A stretch of DNA of 64,000 nt from Earliella scabrosa (Eukaryota; Basidiomycota; Agaricomycetes; Polyporales; Polyporaceae): positions 2,728,001 through 2,792,000 of the forward strand of contig JABYQQ010000004.1 of NCBI GenBank assembly GCA_022605405.1, given 5' to 3'. The position numbers were made by a program, and so were the translations under genes. Numbering within the stretch: the first letter of the stretch is position 1; each line of letters opens with the position of its first letter. Under the pieces are notes generated by a model that was given only the letters and a program-made list of their open reading frames with translations, made no database searches and was not told the origin of the DNA. This document shows positions 61,698-64,000 of the stretch, piece after piece.

Positions 61698-64000
61698 TCA
61701 GTCCACATCCATATGTTCGTCGACGCTGCCGGCCTCCGGGTGCAGCCTCGCCATCTTCGTCTCCTCCCACCGCTCCTTGAATCGATCCCGCGCCTCCTTG
61801 TCCGCATCCTGGAACATCGCCGGCCGCGATGTTCGCCAGGATCTCGGGTCCATTGACTGATGCACCCCAGGAGACAGACCGTCCAGGGCCCATAGATCCT
61901 TGTGTTGCAGCATGTTATCCTGCTGCATGCCGCGCTCGACCGTCTCCCTCAAGAGCGGATGATGGAGAAGGCCTGGGTAGTATCGTCCGCTGATGAGCGA
62001 CAGCGAAACAACGACCTCATGCTCTGGTGGCAAGATGGCTCGGAACTTGAAGCCCTTGGGCGCGGGTGGGAGAGGATACGGAGTGGAATGAACAGGATGG
62101 GACAGCTGTGTATCCAAAGGGCGAGCCTTCTGCGAGCTTGATGCCGAGGCAGACGCTGTTGCGGCGGCGGTGGTGGCAGCAGCAGCAGGCGACGTCTGCG
62201 AGAGTATCGCAGAGGCGGTCTCCGAGACGGGCACGGTCGGATCCGGATTGGGCAGCGGAGGCGGTTTCAATGGTGATGGCTGAGACATGAGCGCCTGGTC
62301 TCCAGGATCCTGTGACATGGGCATGGGTGCTACGATGGATCGTCAATATGTGTTCGACCTCGAGCACATAGGAACTTACCCTCGGGTTCTGCACGGGCTT
62401 TGCCCTTACCTTTCCCATTGACACCGTTGACCGCGTTCGCCGGCACCTCTTCTTCCCAGTCCTCATCCACGAGCTCGTACAACATGCCGCTCGCCCGGCA
62501 CTCATTGGTAACTCCGCCGTTCTCGACAGGCACGTCAACCACCACCAGACCCTCTAAACGCAGGAAGAGACCCTTGGGTCCTGCGCCTAGTGTCTGAAGA
62601 TCAATGTCCGCGACATCCGGGTTGGTCGCTTTGACAAACTCCAGGGTGCGAGCGGACGGCCCAGCCGGAGGACGGATGGTGTCGGTGCCTTGTGGTGCGA
62701 ACTGACTTCGTGCGATCTTGAGTCGTACCAGCTCGTCCGTCCAGATTCGCTCGGTTCCCCACCAGAGACCTTGGAAGCGCATCTGCACGACGCTCTGCCG
62801 AGCGCTCAACGCGCGCGACGGGCGACCAACCATGCTGATGCTCTCGGGTTCGGCCATCGTGCCATTCGACGCCCCGTGAGACATCGCGTTGTTGCTGAGC
62901 GACTGTTGGATGACGGAGTGGAGAGACTGCGGCTGTGGTGACGTGGGTGATGCCCGAGGGATGGCGGTTGGCGGCGGAGTCGGCGTTGGCAAGGTGAACG
63001 TGCACTCCCAGTCGTCAGTAGGAAGCCAATACTGAGCGACGTTGGAAGCGATCTGGATGGCAAGGGTATACGGGGCGGCAGCGTGTCGATATTTTCCCTC
63101 CTGGTCGGATGGGACCTCGTTGTTAGTCGGATGGAAGTCGAACATAAACCGTTCGAGATCGCGATCCATCTGGTCGATGGGCACAGTCTTGAGGTAGGCG
63201 TCAAGCTCTTCCTGAACGCGGCTGAGCACTTGGTCGGAGGGGGCGTACGCCAAGTATGGCAAGATCTCGTCGTCTCTCAGAATGGTACCGTACGCCGATC
63301 CGAGAAACTTGACCCTGTACGTGTACCACTGTTCCACCCTCCATGGCACTCGGCCCTGTGCTTCGATGGGCATGTTAGGGGGTGGGCCGCTGGGCACGGC
63401 GGAAGGATCACCGGATGACTCTCCCTGTTGGACGTTACCATCCTGAGCTTCGGCGTACAGGTCCGTCATGTTGACATCTTGGTCAGATACTGCAACCAGG
63501 ATTGGGTGACACCCTACCCGGGCGTCCTCGACGAGCCCAGGCCAAAACGTGATGTCTTCCTCAGGAATTCGACCACGTATTGGGGGGTTGAGGTGACACC
63601 AGACAATCTCCAATTTCCTGTACCGACGCGTACTTTGACCTGGAATATAGCTGATCGAAGTTCGGATGTCTTGATCGCGTTCGGGGGAAATGTACTGTGT
63701 CGGACGGACCAGCAGCTTCGGAGGCTTCGGCGCGCGACGCACAGCAGCGAATGGTTTGGTCGCGGCTCGCTCAGGCCGACGTTCGCGTTGACCATCTCTA
63801 CGCGCACGAGGATGGCGAGCTACTGATGGGGGAAGAACGGCGGAGACGGAGGCGGAACGTCGTGCGCTGAGACCCATGTTGTCGGAGATGACGCGCTGAG
63901 GGGTCTTCGCGCAGTATTTGCACTGACAGTTCGCGCGATTCATGGTTTCGTCGGTCAACAACCAGAGTGCATGAGGAATGAACTCGTTCGTCGAGCGGAA
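61698..64000 (-). CDS. clr2: Clr2-like transcription-silencing protein, 5' partial
   Basis: Related to fission yeast Clr2, a heterochromatin silencing factor of the SHREC histone-deacetylase complex. The frame is open to the window edge (FRSTNEFIPHALWLLTDETM), so the start lies beyond 64000. The Clr2 N-terminal hallmark NRANCQCKYCAKTPQRVISD is present (C-x-C-x2-C). Later blocks are RKLEIVWCHLNPPIRGRIPE, EDITFWPGLVEDARV, WRVEQWYTYRVKFLGSAYGT, ILRDDEILPYLAYAPSDQVL, YTLAIQIASNVAQYW, QMRFQGLWWGTERIWTDELV, RLKIARSQF and GLFLRLEGLVVVDVP, consistent with the second Clr2 domain. After an intron (GTAAGT to CGTAG) a Pro/Ala-rich linker and a short conserved end GFKFRAILPPEHEVVVSLSL...DVD follow, with the stop at 61698-61700. 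Clr2 in basidiomycetes is little studied, so complex membership is inferred. Confidence 0.78.

Overview
This is nuclear DNA from a filamentous basidiomycete, most likely a wood-decay agaricomycete of the Polyporales type. The species is my inference. The basis is many short (about 45-70 nt) GT-AG introns, GC-rich exons, and families typical of Agaricomycetes: a FunK1 kinase, a fungal seven-TM protein family, an F-box/LRR-type protein and a DUF2235 hydrolase. I see no rRNA, no confident tRNA, no CRISPR array and no intact transposon.

Layout. 1-4.9 kb: two SNX-BAR sorting nexins in tandem, MVP1 (cut by the left edge) and VPS5. 5.1-8.9 kb: MPE1 (3'-end processing, minus) divergent from a phosducin-like protein (plus). 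10.0-14.1 kb: tandem duplicate of the C-24(28) sterol reductase ERG4. 14.5-18.5 kb: YVC1-type TRP calcium channel (minus), divergent from an F-box-like gene (18.7-20.3 kb). 20.8-21.3 and 26.1-26.7 kb: two related small proteins with a Gag-like core and a C-terminal membrane segment, flanking the sterol O-acyltransferase ARE2 (21.7-23.9 kb) and ribosomal protein eL8 (24.3-25.7 kb). 28.3-30.0 kb: an orphan protein and a serine palmitoyltransferase small-subunit-like protein. 30.6-33.0 kb: DUF2235 hydrolase.

33.0-41.6 kb is a gene-poor block holding EMC5 (34.6-35.2 kb), a small conserved membrane protein (35.3-36.0 kb) and a seven-TM protein (38.0-39.5 kb), separated by three 1.6-2.1 kb stretches in which I recognise nothing. 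41.6-64 kb is dense housekeeping: HRT3/Pof7-type F-box protein, ER-membrane J protein, COX9, PP2A B subunit, RED-like splicing factor, TRAPPC12-like protein, Kar9/GAS2-domain protein, FunK1 kinase and a Clr2-like silencing factor cut by the right edge.

Themes: membrane lipid metabolism (ERG4 twice, ARE2, SPT small subunit) and endomembrane traffic and quality control (MVP1, VPS5, TRAPPC12, EMC5, DnaJ) recur. These are independent eukaryotic transcription units, not an operon. The least explained items are the two Gag-like membrane proteins, the promoter elements of the ERG4 pair, several micro-exons and an orphan at 28.3 kb.
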